Shown: positions 18,114 to 25,824, counted from the first letter of the stretch. The stretch: 40,383 nt of DNA from Streptomyces sp. GC420 (GCF_009916105.1 NZ_JAAAXQ010000019.1:1-40383); one strand, 5' to 3'. Notes: generated from the sequence alone by a model not told the origin. Translations and numbers: made by a program.

Positions 18114-18129
18114 AGTGATCTGGATCACT
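18114..18129. promoter_or_regulatory. Crp-type palindrome between the WYL gene and pfkA
   Basis: AGTGATCTGGATCACT has perfect 7-bp arms around a 2-nt centre. It fits the CRP/FNR-family layout GTGA-N6-TCAC, which actinobacterial Crp proteins also recognise. It lies 67 nt before the pfkA start. Confidence 0.6.
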
Positions 18130-18150
18130 ATTAGCTTGACCCGCGATCAA

Positions 18151-18178
18151 CCACAGGCAGGCCACAGGCAAGCCACAG
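18151..18178 (+). repeat. 10-nt-periodic direct repeat (CCACAGGCA) upstream of pfkA
   Basis: CCACAG occurs three times at 10-11-nt intervals (CCACAGGCAG, GCCACAGGCA, AGCCACAGCG). The near-helical phasing places them on one DNA face, between the Crp-type site and the ribosome binding site (AAGGGA). Confidence 0.6.
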
Positions 18179-18196
18179 CGGCGAAGGGAAGATTCC

Positions 18197-19225
18197 ATGC
18201 GGGTCGGAGTACTGACCGGGGGCGGCGACTGCCCGGGACTCAACGCCGTCATCCGGGGCGTCGTCCGCAAGGGCGTCCAGGATTACGGATACGAGTTCGT
18301 CGGCTTCAAGGACGGATGGCGCGGTCCGCTCGAGAACGACGCGATGCCCCTCGGCATCCCGCAGGTGCGCGGCATCCTGCCGCGCGGCGGCACCGTCCTC
18401 GGCTCCTCGCGCACCAATCCCCTCAAGGTGGAGGGCGGAGTGCAGCGGATCAAGGACAGCCTCGCCAAGTTCGAGGTCGACGCGCTGATCGCGATCGGCG
18501 GCGAGGACACCCTCGGTGTCGCCGCGGCGCTCTCCGACGACAACGGCATCCCCTGCGTCGGGGTGCCGAAGACCATCGACAACGACCTCTCCGCCACCGA
18601 CTACACCTTCGGCTTCGACACGGCCGTCAACATCGCCACGGAGGCCATCGACCGCCTCCACACCACGGCGGAGTCGCACATGCGCGTCCTCGTCGTCGAG
18701 GTCATGGGCCGGCACGCCGGATGGATCGCGCTGCACTCCGGGCTGGCCGGCGGCGCCAACGTCATCCTCATCCCCGAGCAGCGCTTCGACGTGGACCAGG
18801 TGTGCGCCTGGGTCACCTCCCGCTTCCGCGCCTCGTACGCGCCGATCGTGGTCGTCTCCGAGGGCGCCATGCCCAAGGACGGCGACGTGGTGCTCAAGGA
18901 CGACTCGCTCGACGCCTTCGGGCACGTGCGGCTGTCCGGCGTCGGCGAGTGGCTGGCCAAGGAGATCGAGAAGCGGACCGGCAAGGAGGCCCGTACGACG
19001 GTCCTCGGCCATGTGCAGCGAGGCGGCACCCCCAGCGCCTTCGACCGCTGGCTCGCCACCCGCTTCGGGCTGCACGCCGTCGACGCCGTGCACGACGGGG
19101 ACTTCGGCAGGATGGTGGCCCTGCGCGGCACGGACATCGTGCGGGTCCCGCTCGCGGACGCCACCGCCAGACTCAAGACGGTCGACCCGGGCCTCTACGC
19201 GGAGGCGGGTGTCTTCTTCGGCTGA
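18197..19225 (+). CDS. pfkA: 6-phosphofructokinase, actinobacterial GGEDT type
   Basis: 342 aa. The N-terminal nucleotide loop is LTGGGDCPGLNAVIRG, the cosubstrate loop is IGGEDT (101-105), and the catalytic block PKTIDNDL contains Asp128. The fructose-6-phosphate site is VEVMGRHAGWIAL and the later block is GHVQRGGTPSAFDR. It phosphorylates fructose-6-phosphate in glycolysis. Asp104 and Lys125 are the residues typical of pyrophosphate-dependent enzymes, yet the characterised S. coelicolor enzyme of this GGEDT group uses ATP, so ATP is the better call. AAGGGA lies about 7 nt before ATG 18197. The divergent gene is the WYL regulator, and a D-2-hydroxyacid dehydrogenase follows 67 nt later. Confidence 0.95.
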   Translation: MRVGVLTGGGDCPGLNAVIRGVVRKGVQDYGYEFVGFKDGWRGPLENDAMPLGIPQVRGILPRGGTVLGSSRTNPLKVEGGVQRIKDSLAKFEVDALIAIGGEDTLGVAAALSDDNGIPCVGVPKTIDNDLSATDYTFGFDTAVNIATEAIDRLHTTAESHMRVLVVEVMGRHAGWIALHSGLAGGANVILIPEQRFDVDQVCAWVTSRFRASYAPIVVVSEGAMPKDGDVVLKDDSLDAFGHVRLSGVGEWLAKEIEKRTGKEARTTVLGHVQRGGTPSAFDRWLATRFGLHAVDAVHDGDFGRMVALRGTDIVRVPLADATARLKTVDPGLYAEAGVFFG

Positions 19226-19292
19226 CTCGGCCGGACCCGCGGTGGGCCGTAAGATTCGGCACTCGGCCCATCACGCCTGAGAGGAAGACGTC

Positions 19293-20291
19293 GTGGAGAT
19301 CCTGGCCTTCGGAGTGCAGGCCGACGAGAAGCCGCTGATGGAACGGGCCTTCGCGGCCGCCGGCCACTCCGTCCACTGCCTCGACGTCTTCCTCACCGGG
19401 GACACCGTGCCGATCGCCGCCGGGCGCGAGGTCATCAGCTCCAGCGTCAACGCCGATCTGGGCGCAGAGGTGCTGCGCGCCCTCGCGGCCGGCGGGACCC
19501 GGATGATCGCCCAGCGCTCCACCGGCTTCAACAACATCGACCTCGACGTGGCTGCGGAACTCGGCCTCACCGTCGCCCGCGTCTCGTACTACTCCCCCTA
19601 CTCCGTCGCGGAGTTCGCCTGGACCCTGGCGACCGCCGTGAACCGGCGCGTCGTCAAGGCTGCCGGCCGCACCCGCGAGTTCGACTTCCGGCTCGACGGG
19701 CTGCTGGGGCGCGACCTGCGCGGCCGCACGGTGGGCGTGCTGGGCACCGGCAAGATCGGCGAGGCCTTCGCCCGGATCGGCCACGGCTTCGGCATGCGCC
19801 TGCTGGGCTGGGACGTCAGCCAGAACCCCGAGTGCCTGGCGCTCGGCATGGAGTACGTCGACAAGGACCGGCTGCTGGCCGAGTCCGACCTCATCAGCCT
19901 CCACGTGCCGCTGATGCCCGCGACGTACCACCTCATCGGCCGCGCCGAACTGGCGGCCATGAAGGACGACGCCCTCCTCGTCAACACCAGCAGGGGCGGG
20001 CTCATCGACACCGAGGCCCTCGTCGACGAGCTGCGCGCGGGCCGCTTCCGGGGTGTCGGCCTCGACGTGTACGAGGCGGAGGCGGGCTTCTTCTTCCTGG
20101 ACAAGTCCCTCGAGGCCATCGCGGACGACACCCTGGCCCGCCTGATGACCTTCCCGAACGTGCTGGTCACCTCGCACCAGGCGTACTACACCGAGGACGC
20201 GGTCGGCACCATCATCGACACGACGGTCGGCAACATCACCGACTACCTGGCGGGCCGCCGCACCGAGAACGTGCTGGTGCCGCGGACCTGA
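19293..20291 (+). CDS. D-lactate dehydrogenase-like D-2-hydroxyacid dehydrogenase
   Basis: 332 aa, NAD-dependent. The substrate loop is QRSTGFNNIDLDVA, the Rossmann loop VGVLGTGKIGEAFARIGHGFG, the catalytic Arg is in NTSRGGLIDTEAL, the Glu in GLDVYEAEAGFFF and the catalytic His in VTSHQAYYTEDA. The DVYEAEAGFFF and HQAYYT wording matches fermentative D-lactate dehydrogenase (LdhA type) rather than SerA. It would interconvert pyruvate and D-lactate with NADH in the cytosol. GTG 19293 follows GAGAGGA by 8 nt. Position just after pfkA fits a carbon-overflow role under oxygen limitation (inference). It is convergent with trpEG. Confidence 0.9.
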   Translation: MEILAFGVQADEKPLMERAFAAAGHSVHCLDVFLTGDTVPIAAGREVISSSVNADLGAEVLRALAAGGTRMIAQRSTGFNNIDLDVAAELGLTVARVSYYSPYSVAEFAWTLATAVNRRVVKAAGRTREFDFRLDGLLGRDLRGRTVGVLGTGKIGEAFARIGHGFGMRLLGWDVSQNPECLALGMEYVDKDRLLAESDLISLHVPLMPATYHLIGRAELAAMKDDALLVNTSRGGLIDTEALVDELRAGRFRGVGLDVYEAEAGFFFLDKSLEAIADDTLARLMTFPNVLVTSHQAYYTEDAVGTIIDTTVGNITDYLAGRRTENVLVPRT

Positions 20292-20346
20292 CGGCCCGGG
20301 GCACCAGCGGTCCGGGGCGAACGGCACGCGGGCCGGTGCGGTGCGG

Positions 20347-22257
20347 TCACGGCTGCCGCGTCCCCACCGGGGCCAGGAGTTCCCCGACGATCGCCGTCCC
20401 GGCCAGCGTCAGAACGGACTCCGGGTGGAACTGGACCGAGGCGAAGCCGGGGCCGCGCAGCGCGTGCACCTCGCCGGTGACCGGGTCGCGGCTCACCTCG
20501 ACGGAGTGGGCGGCCAGTTCCTCCGCGGCCTCGTCGTCGCAGCGGGCGGTGAAGCTGTTGTAGAAGCCCACGGTCTCCCGCCGCCCGAACAGGTCGACGG
20601 TGACCTGCGCGCCCTGGAAGGGCACCTCCTTGCGGACGATGTCCAGGCCGAGTTCGGCGGCGAGCAGTTCGTGGCCGAGGCACACCCCGAGCAGGCCGTG
20701 CCGGTGCTCGCGCAGCAGCCGCGCCGCGAGGCCGCGCAGCAGCCGCATCTTCGGGTCGGCGGGGTCGCCGGGATCACCCGGCCCGGGGCCGAGGACCACC
20801 GGGCCCTCGTGGGCCAGCGCGGTCTCCACCACGCCCGGCGCGTCGAAGCGTGCCACGGTGACCTCGAGGCCACAGGAGCGCAGCACGTGCGAGAGCATCG
20901 CCGTGAACGCGTCCTCGCCGTCCACCACCAGGGCGTGCCCGCTCAGCGTCGCCGACCGCTCCTGCATCCGCAGCCAGAACGGCGCGAGGGAGTCCCGGCG
21001 GGAGTCGAGCGCGGCGCGCACCCGGATGTCGTCGGCCAGCCGGGGCCGCTCCGCCTCCTCGGGGGCCCGCCCCTCCCTCACTCCGAGCGCGGCGAGCACC
21101 CCGGCCGCCTTGGCATGGGTCTCGGCGACCTCGGAGTACGGATCCGAGCCCCGTACGAGGGTGGCGCCCACCGGCACCCGCAGCCGCCCGGAGCCGTCGA
21201 TGTCGGCGGTGCGGATGAGGATCGGCGAGTCCAGGGTCTGCGCACCGCCGGCGTCCCGGCCGATCAGGGCCAGCGCCCCCGCGTAGTAGCCCCGTCCCTC
21301 GCCGTTCGGGCCCTCGGGCTCGTACCGCTCGATGACCCGGCACGCGTTCTGCACCGGGGAGCCGGTGACCGTCGCCGCGAACATCGTCTCGCGCAGCACC
21401 TCGCGCACGTCCAGCGAGGAGCGGCCCCGCAACTCGTACTCGGTGTGCGCCAGGTGGGCCATCTCCTTCAGCCGGGGCCCGATCACCACACCGCCCATGT
21501 CGCCGACGGTGCACATCATCTTGAGCTCCTCGTCGACGACCATCGAGAGCTCCTCCGTCTCCTTGCGGTCGGAGAGGAACTCCAGCAGGCCCTCGGCCGT
21601 CGGCCCCCCTGCGGGATAGCGGTAGGTCCCGCTGATCGGGTTCATCACCACCGTGCCGCCGCTCATCCGGACGTGGACCTCCGGGCTCGCCCCCACGAGG
21701 GTGCGGTCCCCGGTGTGCACGACGAACGTCCAGTACGCGCCGCGCTCGCCGGCGAGCAGCCGCCGGAACAGCGCCAGCGCGTCGGCCCGGCCGAAACCGG
21801 GGATCACGCCCGTGAAGTCCCTGCGGATCACGAAGTTGGCGCCCTCGCCCCGCCCGATCTCGTCCTCCACGACCCGGCGCACGATCCCGGCGTACTCCTC
21901 GTCGCCGACCGCGAACTCCCCGCCCGCGACCCGCACATCGTGCGCCGGCAGGGCCTCCAGGAGCCCGGCCACCGGCAGTTCGTACGTCTCCTCGACGCGC
22001 AGCACCGACAGCGGCGTGCCGTCGTCCCGCACGTCGAAGCCACGCTCGCGGATCTGCCGGAACGGCACGAGGGCGAGGGCGCCGGCGCCGTCCACCGGGA
22101 TGTCGGCGAGCCGCTCGGCCTCCGCGACCGGACCGACCAGCACCTCGACCGTGTCGTGGTCGCGGCCGGGCGTGCGGCGCCGCAGCAGCGCGAAGGGCGG
22201 GCATCCCGCGGCGAGCAGGCGCTCGACGAGTGCGGTGGCGGTGGGTTCGGTACTCAT
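20347..22257 (-). CDS. trpEG: fused anthranilate synthase (TrpE-TrpG)
   Basis: 636 aa. Residues about 1-430 are the chorismate-binding component (FVIRRDFTGVIPGF, GASPEVHVRMSGG, NPISGTYRYPAGG, DRKETEELSMVVDEELKMM, TGSPVQNACRVIERYE). About 440-636 are a class I glutamine amidotransferase with nucleophile Cys526 in LLGVCLGHELLA and the His-Glu of VQFHPESVLT. It makes anthranilate from chorismate and glutamine. The fused form is found in streptomycetes and in PhzE, but the Trp-codon leader upstream points to tryptophan synthesis. ATG 22257 is preceded by AAGGAA at a 7-8-nt spacing. Expression should be governed by the attenuator described separately. Confidence 0.95.
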   Translation of the reverse strand: MSTEPTATALVERLLAAGCPPFALLRRRTPGRDHDTVEVLVGPVAEAERLADIPVDGAGALALVPFRQIRERGFDVRDDGTPLSVLRVEETYELPVAGLLEALPAHDVRVAGGEFAVGDEEYAGIVRRVVEDEIGRGEGANFVIRRDFTGVIPGFGRADALALFRRLLAGERGAYWTFVVHTGDRTLVGASPEVHVRMSGGTVVMNPISGTYRYPAGGPTAEGLLEFLSDRKETEELSMVVDEELKMMCTVGDMGGVVIGPRLKEMAHLAHTEYELRGRSSLDVREVLRETMFAATVTGSPVQNACRVIERYEPEGPNGEGRGYYAGALALIGRDAGGAQTLDSPILIRTADIDGSGRLRVPVGATLVRGSDPYSEVAETHAKAAGVLAALGVREGRAPEEAERPRLADDIRVRAALDSRRDSLAPFWLRMQERSATLSGHALVVDGEDAFTAMLSHVLRSCGLEVTVARFDAPGVVETALAHEGPVVLGPGPGDPGDPADPKMRLLRGLAARLLREHRHGLLGVCLGHELLAAELGLDIVRKEVPFQGAQVTVDLFGRRETVGFYNSFTARCDDEAAEELAAHSVEVSRDPVTGEVHALRGPGFASVQFHPESVLTLAGTAIVGELLAPVGTRQP

Positions 22258-22318
22258 CCAGGGGTTCCTTCCGGGGAATCTTCACCTCAGGAGGAACGGC
22301 CGGTGTCCGCGAGAACAC

Positions 22319-22345
22319 CGAAGGCCGCCCCTCGGGCGGCCTTCG
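22319..22345 (-). terminator. trp attenuator terminator hairpin
   Basis: A 12-bp perfect stem (CGAAGGCCGCCC / GGGCGGCCTTCG) with a 3-nt loop, between the leader peptide and trpEG. On the minus strand, GGCCGCC in its first arm is also complementary to GGCGGCC at the end of the leader ORF (plus 22371-22377), so an exclusive antiterminator pairing is possible. Confidence 0.88.
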
Positions 22346-22364
22346 CGGTATCGGGTACGCGCAG

Positions 22365-22421
22365 TCAGTGGGCCGCCGGAGGAGCGGTCCACCACCAGTT
22401 CTGGATCGAGTGCGCGAACAT
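22365..22421 (-). CDS. trpL: trp leader peptide with three consecutive Trp codons
   Basis: 18-residue ORF MFAHSIQNWWWTAPPAAH; the three TGG codons are at 22397-22389. Ribosome stalling there when charged tRNA-Trp is scarce would free segment 2 to pair with segment 3 and prevent the terminator. A TAAGGT hexamer (22434-22429) ends 7 nt before the ATG and there is no Shine-Dalgarno, so the leader mRNA is probably leaderless. A trp attenuator of this kind was described in S. venezuelae. Confidence 0.92.
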   Translation of the reverse strand: MFAHSIQNWWWTAPPAAH

Positions 22422-22428
22422 GGCCGGC

Positions 22429-22434
22429 ACCTTA
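22429..22434 (-). promoter_or_regulatory. candidate -10 hexamer of the trp operon promoter
   Basis: TAAGGT on the minus strand, 7 nt before the leader-peptide ATG; no clear -35 is visible. Confidence 0.5.
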
Positions 22435-22678
22435 CACGATCCGGCGGACGGCGCATCGGCTGGAGGCGGACGGCACATCCTCGGTCGCCGTCCGGGGCCC
22501 GGCTTCCCGGGCATTCGGCGGGCACGCCGGCGAGCCTGTCCGGCCCGTGAGGCAAGCACGCGGCAGTGACCGTCCGGACACGGTCGGTACGCGGTCCGGC
22601 CCGGAAGAAGCCCCGACACTTCTGTGCGGCTTCCGTCTCATCTGGTGAGAGCGAGGATGGACGTCCGGCACGACCACG

Positions 22679-22684
22679 TAATGT
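22679..22684 (+). promoter_or_regulatory. candidate -10 hexamer of a leaderless aroH mRNA
   Basis: TAATGT ends 7 nt before the GTG at 22692. Confidence 0.5.
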
Positions 22685-22691
22685 GGGACAG

Positions 22692-24044
22692 GTGACCGTG
22701 AACGCTAAGACCACCGCCTCCGGTGGCAACACCTGGCGAGACCTCCCCGCGGCGCAGCAGCCCGAGTACCCCGATGCCGAGGCTCTGCGCGACGTCGTCG
22801 CGGAGCTCGAGTCGTATCCGCCGCTCGTCTTCGCGGGCGAGTGTGACCAGCTGCGCGCCCGGATGGGAGCCGTCGCCAGGGGCGAGGCGTTCCTGCTCCA
22901 GGGCGGCGACTGCGCCGAGGCCTTCGACGCCGTCTCGGCCGACCAGATCCGGCAGAAGCTGAAGACGCTGCTGCAGATGGGCGCCGTGCTGACGTACGCC
23001 GCGTCCGTGCCCGTCGTCAAGGTGGGCCGGATCGCCGGCCAGTACTCGAAGCCGCGCTCCAAGCCCACGGAGACCCGTGACGGCGTGACGCTGCCCACGT
23101 ACCGGGGCGACTCCGTCAACGGCTTCGCCTTCACCGAGGAGGCCCGGGTCCCCGACCCGCAGCGCCTCAAGCGGATGTACAACGCCTCGGCCTCCACGCT
23201 CAACCTCGTGCGCGCCTTCACCACCGGCGGCTACGCGGACCTGCGCCAGGTGCACGCCTGGAACCAGGACTTCGTGAAGACCTCGCCGTCCGGGCAGCGC
23301 TACGAGCAGTTGGCGCGCGAGATCGACAACGCGCTGAACTTCATGCACGCCTGCGGGGCCGACCCGGAGGAGTTCAAGACCGTCGAGTTCTACTCCTCGC
23401 ACGAGGCGCTGCTGCTCGACTACGAGTCGGCGCTGACCCGTGTCGACTCGCGCACCGGGCAGCTGTACGACGTCTCGGCGCACATGGTGTGGATCGGTGA
23501 GCGCACCCGGCAGCTGGGCCACGCGCACATCGAGTTCGCCTCGAAGATCCGCAATCCGATCGGCATCAAGCTGGGTCCGACCACGACGGTCGACGAGGCG
23601 CTGAGCTACATCGACCGGCTCGACCCCGAGCGCGAGCCCGGCCGGCTCACCTTCATCGTCCGCATGGGCGCCGACAAGGTCAGGGACAAGCTCCCGGAGC
23701 TGGTCGAGAAGGTCACGGCCTCCGGCGCCACCGTCGCCTGGGTGACGGACCCGATGCACGGCAACACCTTCGAGGCGGCCTCCGGCCACAAGACGCGCCG
23801 CTTCGACGACGTGCTGGACGAGGTCAAGGGCTTCTTCGAGGTCCACAAGGCGCTGGGCACCCACCCGGGAGGCATCCACGTCGAGCTCACCGGTGACGAC
23901 GTCACCGAGTGCGTGGGCGGCGGCGACGAGATCTTCGTCGACGACCTGCACCAGCGCTACGAGACGGCCTGCGACCCCCGGCTGAACCGCAGCCAGTCGC
24001 TGGACCTGGCCTTCCTGGTCGCGGAGATGTACCGGGACCAGTAG
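22692..24044 (+). CDS. aroH: class II DAHP synthase (3-deoxy-7-phosphoheptulonate synthase)
   Basis: 450 aa. The class II hallmarks are present: metal-binding Cys74 in QGGDCAEAFD, SKPRSKPTETR, the EFYSSHEALLLDYE block, WIGERTRQLGHAHIEF, WVTDPMHGNT (metal His), GIHVELTGDDVTEC (metal Glu) and ACDPRLNRSQSLDLAF (metal Asp). It condenses PEP with erythrose-4-phosphate as the first shikimate step. GTG 22692 (VTVNAKTTASGG) matches the usual start; GTG 22698 is the alternative. It is divergent from the attenuated trpEG, so entry to and one exit from chorismate share a control region. A strong terminator follows. Confidence 0.95.
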   Translation: MTVNAKTTASGGNTWRDLPAAQQPEYPDAEALRDVVAELESYPPLVFAGECDQLRARMGAVARGEAFLLQGGDCAEAFDAVSADQIRQKLKTLLQMGAVLTYAASVPVVKVGRIAGQYSKPRSKPTETRDGVTLPTYRGDSVNGFAFTEEARVPDPQRLKRMYNASASTLNLVRAFTTGGYADLRQVHAWNQDFVKTSPSGQRYEQLAREIDNALNFMHACGADPEEFKTVEFYSSHEALLLDYESALTRVDSRTGQLYDVSAHMVWIGERTRQLGHAHIEFASKIRNPIGIKLGPTTTVDEALSYIDRLDPEREPGRLTFIVRMGADKVRDKLPELVEKVTASGATVAWVTDPMHGNTFEAASGHKTRRFDDVLDEVKGFFEVHKALGTHPGGIHVELTGDDVTECVGGGDEIFVDDLHQRYETACDPRLNRSQSLDLAFLVAEMYRDQ

Positions 24045-24071
24045 GCGCCGAGGAATCGCGGCAGTCGACCC

Positions 24072-24116
24072 CAGTGGGGCGCGGATCACATCGGATCCGC
24101 GCCCCACTGCGCTTTT
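24072..24116 (+). terminator. 16-bp perfect hairpin plus TTTT after aroH
   Basis: CAGTGGGGCGCGGATC - ACATCG - GATCCGCGCCCCACTG is followed within 4 nt by TTTT. This is the clearest intrinsic terminator in the window. Confidence 0.93.
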
Positions 24117-24140
24117 GCGAATCGGACAGGCCGGGTAAGG

Positions 24141-24159
24141 TTAGGTTTGCCTCACCGAT
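24141..24159. promoter_or_regulatory. iron box (DmdR/IdeR/DtxR operator) upstream of bfd
   Basis: TTAGGTTTGCCTCACCGAT matches the DtxR-family consensus TTAGGTTAGCCTAACCTAA at 15 of the first 18 positions by my alignment, about 52 nt before the bfd start. Iron-loaded DmdR1 would repress bfd. Confidence 0.8.
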
Positions 24160-24211
24160 CATCGGGATGGCGCAACAGACGATCCCGATCGATTCCCGGG
24201 AGGTGTACCGC

Positions 24212-24469
24212 ATGTTTGTCTGCTCTTGCTTCGGCGTCACGGAGAAGCAGGTCAAGGAGCATGCGGACGCCGGTGCCTGCACCCCGCGGCAGATTGCCTC
24301 GGCCTGCAGGGCGGGCACGGACTGCGGTTCCTGCGTACGGCGTATACAGGCCCTGCTCGGCCGTGGCGCCCAGCCCCAGCCGCAGTCCCAGCCACGGCTT
24401 CGCCGTGAGCCGGCTGCCGCCGCCGTGGAGGTCCGGGCGGCGGGCCCGGGGCTCGAAGAAGCCGCCTGA
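24212..24469 (+). CDS. bfd: bacterioferritin-associated ferredoxin
   Basis: 85 aa. The [2Fe-2S] ligands have the Bfd pattern CxC-X31-CxxC: Cys4, Cys6 (MFVCSCFGVTE), Cys38 and Cys41 (GTDCGSCVRRI). The N-terminal 50 residues are the complete Bfd fold; the rest is a Gln/Pro/Ala/Arg-rich tail of unknown role. Bfd reduces the iron core of bacterioferritin to release Fe2+. GGAGG lies 8 nt before ATG 24212. It is convergent with bfr, and the iron box upstream implies expression under iron limitation, when release is needed. Confidence 0.93.
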   Translation: MFVCSCFGVTEKQVKEHADAGACTPRQIASACRAGTDCGSCVRRIQALLGRGAQPQPQSQPRLRREPAAAAVEVRAAGPGLEEAA

Positions 24470-24510
24470 GCGTTCTCCGTGCCGTCCGGGTCTCCCGGGT
24501 CTCCCGTTGT

Positions 24511-24524
24511 CCCCGTGTGCGGGG
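24511..24524. terminator. small hairpin between convergent bfd and bfr
   Basis: CCCCG-TGTG-CGGGG, symmetric, in a 72-nt gap; may serve both genes. Confidence 0.45.
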
Positions 24525-24541
24525 GCCCGCAGGATCCCGCC

Positions 24542-25021
24542 TCAGCTGTCCGGCTGTTCGATCAGCTGCGCGATGTAGAGCGCTTCGCCGAGCTTCTCGA
24601 CGAGCTCCAGCTGCGTGTCCAGGTAGTCGATGTGGTGCTCCTCGTCCGCCAGGATGTCCTCGAAGATGTTCGCGGACGTGATGTCGCCCTTGGCGCGCAT
24701 GACCTCGATACCGCGCCTGAGGCGGTCGATCGCCTCGACCTCGATCTGCCGGTCCGCGTTGAACATCTCGGTCACCGTCTGGCCGACGCGCACATGGAAG
24801 AGCCGCTGGTAGTTCGGCAGCCCCTCCAGGAAGATGATTCGGTCGGTGAGCACCTCGGCATGCTTCATCTCGTCGAAGGACTCGCTGCGCGTGTACTTCG
24901 CGAGCTTCGTCCAGCCGAAGTTCTCCTGCAGTTTCGCGTGCAGGAAGTACTGGTTGATCGCGGTCAGCTCGGCGGTCAGCTGCTCGTTGAGGAATTCGAT
25001 GACCTCGGGGTCGCCCTGCAT
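24542..25021 (-). CDS. bfr: heme-type bacterioferritin
   Basis: 159 aa, normal length. All ferroxidase ligands align without gaps to E. coli Bfr: Glu18, Glu51, His54, Glu94, Glu127 and His130. The heme ligand Met52 is present (FDEMKHAE), so this is a heme-binding Bfr, not a Dps or ferritin. It oxidises Fe2+ and stores iron in a 24-mer shell in the cytosol. ATG 25021 has GGAG 9 nt upstream; the frame is open further but without family sequence. It faces bfd, giving storage and release functions convergently. A 14-bp palindrome lies about 75 nt upstream. Confidence 0.96.
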   Translation of the reverse strand: MQGDPEVIEFLNEQLTAELTAINQYFLHAKLQENFGWTKLAKYTRSESFDEMKHAEVLTDRIIFLEGLPNYQRLFHVRVGQTVTEMFNADRQIEVEAIDRLRRGIEVMRAKGDITSANIFEDILADEEHHIDYLDTQLELVEKLGEALYIAQLIEQPDS

Positions 25022-25093
25022 GGCGGCGGGCTCCTTCCAGGCGTGTGGCGGGCAGGTGCGCGCATCCTCGCACCGTGATCGAAAGCCGTCCAG

Positions 25094-25107
25094 TAAGTGC
25101 ATACTTA
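25094..25107. promoter_or_regulatory. palindromic element TAAGT-GCAT-ACTTA upstream of bfr
   Basis: 5-bp arms around GCAT in a locally AT-rich part of the region between bfr and the divergent Moco-domain gene. It may hold the bfr promoter (-10-like TAAGTA on the minus strand) or an operator. Confidence 0.4.
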
Positions 25108-25174
25108 GTAGTAGTTGTCCCATTTCGGGGTGGGTGGGTCACGACCACCCTCCGGGGTCTGTCACCATGGAGGC

Positions 25175-25798
25175 ATGGGTCAGTCGGAAAGCCGCGAGGC
25201 GGAGCGGGACATGCTTCCTCCCGGGCAGCGACTGCAGCGGGGCTGGCCGGTCACCCACTACGGGCCGGTGCCCAAGTTCAAGCCCGACCGCTGGGAGTTC
25301 CGGGTCTTCGGGGCCACCGCGGACGGCGACAAGCGCTGCTGGAACCACGAGGAGTTCACGGCCCTGCCATACGCCTCGGTCGTCGCGGATCTGCACTGCG
25401 TGACGAAATTCAGCATGCTCGGCGCCGAATGGGGTGGTGTGCTCGCCCGCACCATCGTGGAGCTGTCCCCGCCGGCGGCCGAGGTCACCCATGTGATGGT
25501 GTGGGCCGAATACGGCTTCAGCGCGAATCTGCGGCTCGCCGACTTCATGTCCGAGCGTACGATCTTCGCCACCCACAAGGACGGTGAACTCCTCACCGCG
25601 GAACACGGCTTCCCGGTCCGGCTCGTCGTGCCGCACCTGTACGCCTGGAAGGGTCCGAAATGGGTCCGGGGTGTGGAGTACATGACCGCCGACCGCCGCG
25701 GCTTCTGGGAGGAGCGCGGCTATCACAACATCGGTGACCCCTGGCGGGAGCAGCGCTACTCCTACCAGGAGGAACCGGGGGACGGCCCGGAGCTGTAG
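25175..25798 (+). CDS. sulfite-oxidase-fold molybdopterin-binding oxidoreductase, catalytic domain only
   Basis: 207 aa. Seen: LPPGQRLQRGWPVTHYGPVP, the Mo-coordinating Cys75 in VVADLHCVTKFS, EYGFSANLRLADF, HGFPVRLVVPHLYAWKGPKWV and GYHNIGDPWREQRY, all from the YedY/SUOX Moco domain. No dimerisation domain, no cytochrome domain and no Tat signal are present, so it is a cytoplasmic single-domain member with unknown substrate. ATG 25175 has a GGAGG only 1 nt upstream; ATG 25211 with GGAG at 7 nt is a real alternative and would remove a charged, non-conserved 12-residue extension. Moco biosynthesis genes are not in the window. Confidence 0.85.
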   Translation: MGQSESREAERDMLPPGQRLQRGWPVTHYGPVPKFKPDRWEFRVFGATADGDKRCWNHEEFTALPYASVVADLHCVTKFSMLGAEWGGVLARTIVELSPPAAEVTHVMVWAEYGFSANLRLADFMSERTIFATHKDGELLTAEHGFPVRLVVPHLYAWKGPKWVRGVEYMTADRRGFWEERGYHNIGDPWREQRYSYQEEPGDGPEL

Positions 25799-25824
25799 CG
25801 GCCCGCGGGCGTCCGCCCGTACGG

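Noticed and set aside
20341..22569. 742-codon plus-strand frame opposite trpEG
   Set aside because: Composition (His/Arg/Gly/Pro) and its position over a certain anthranilate synthase mark it as a shadow frame.
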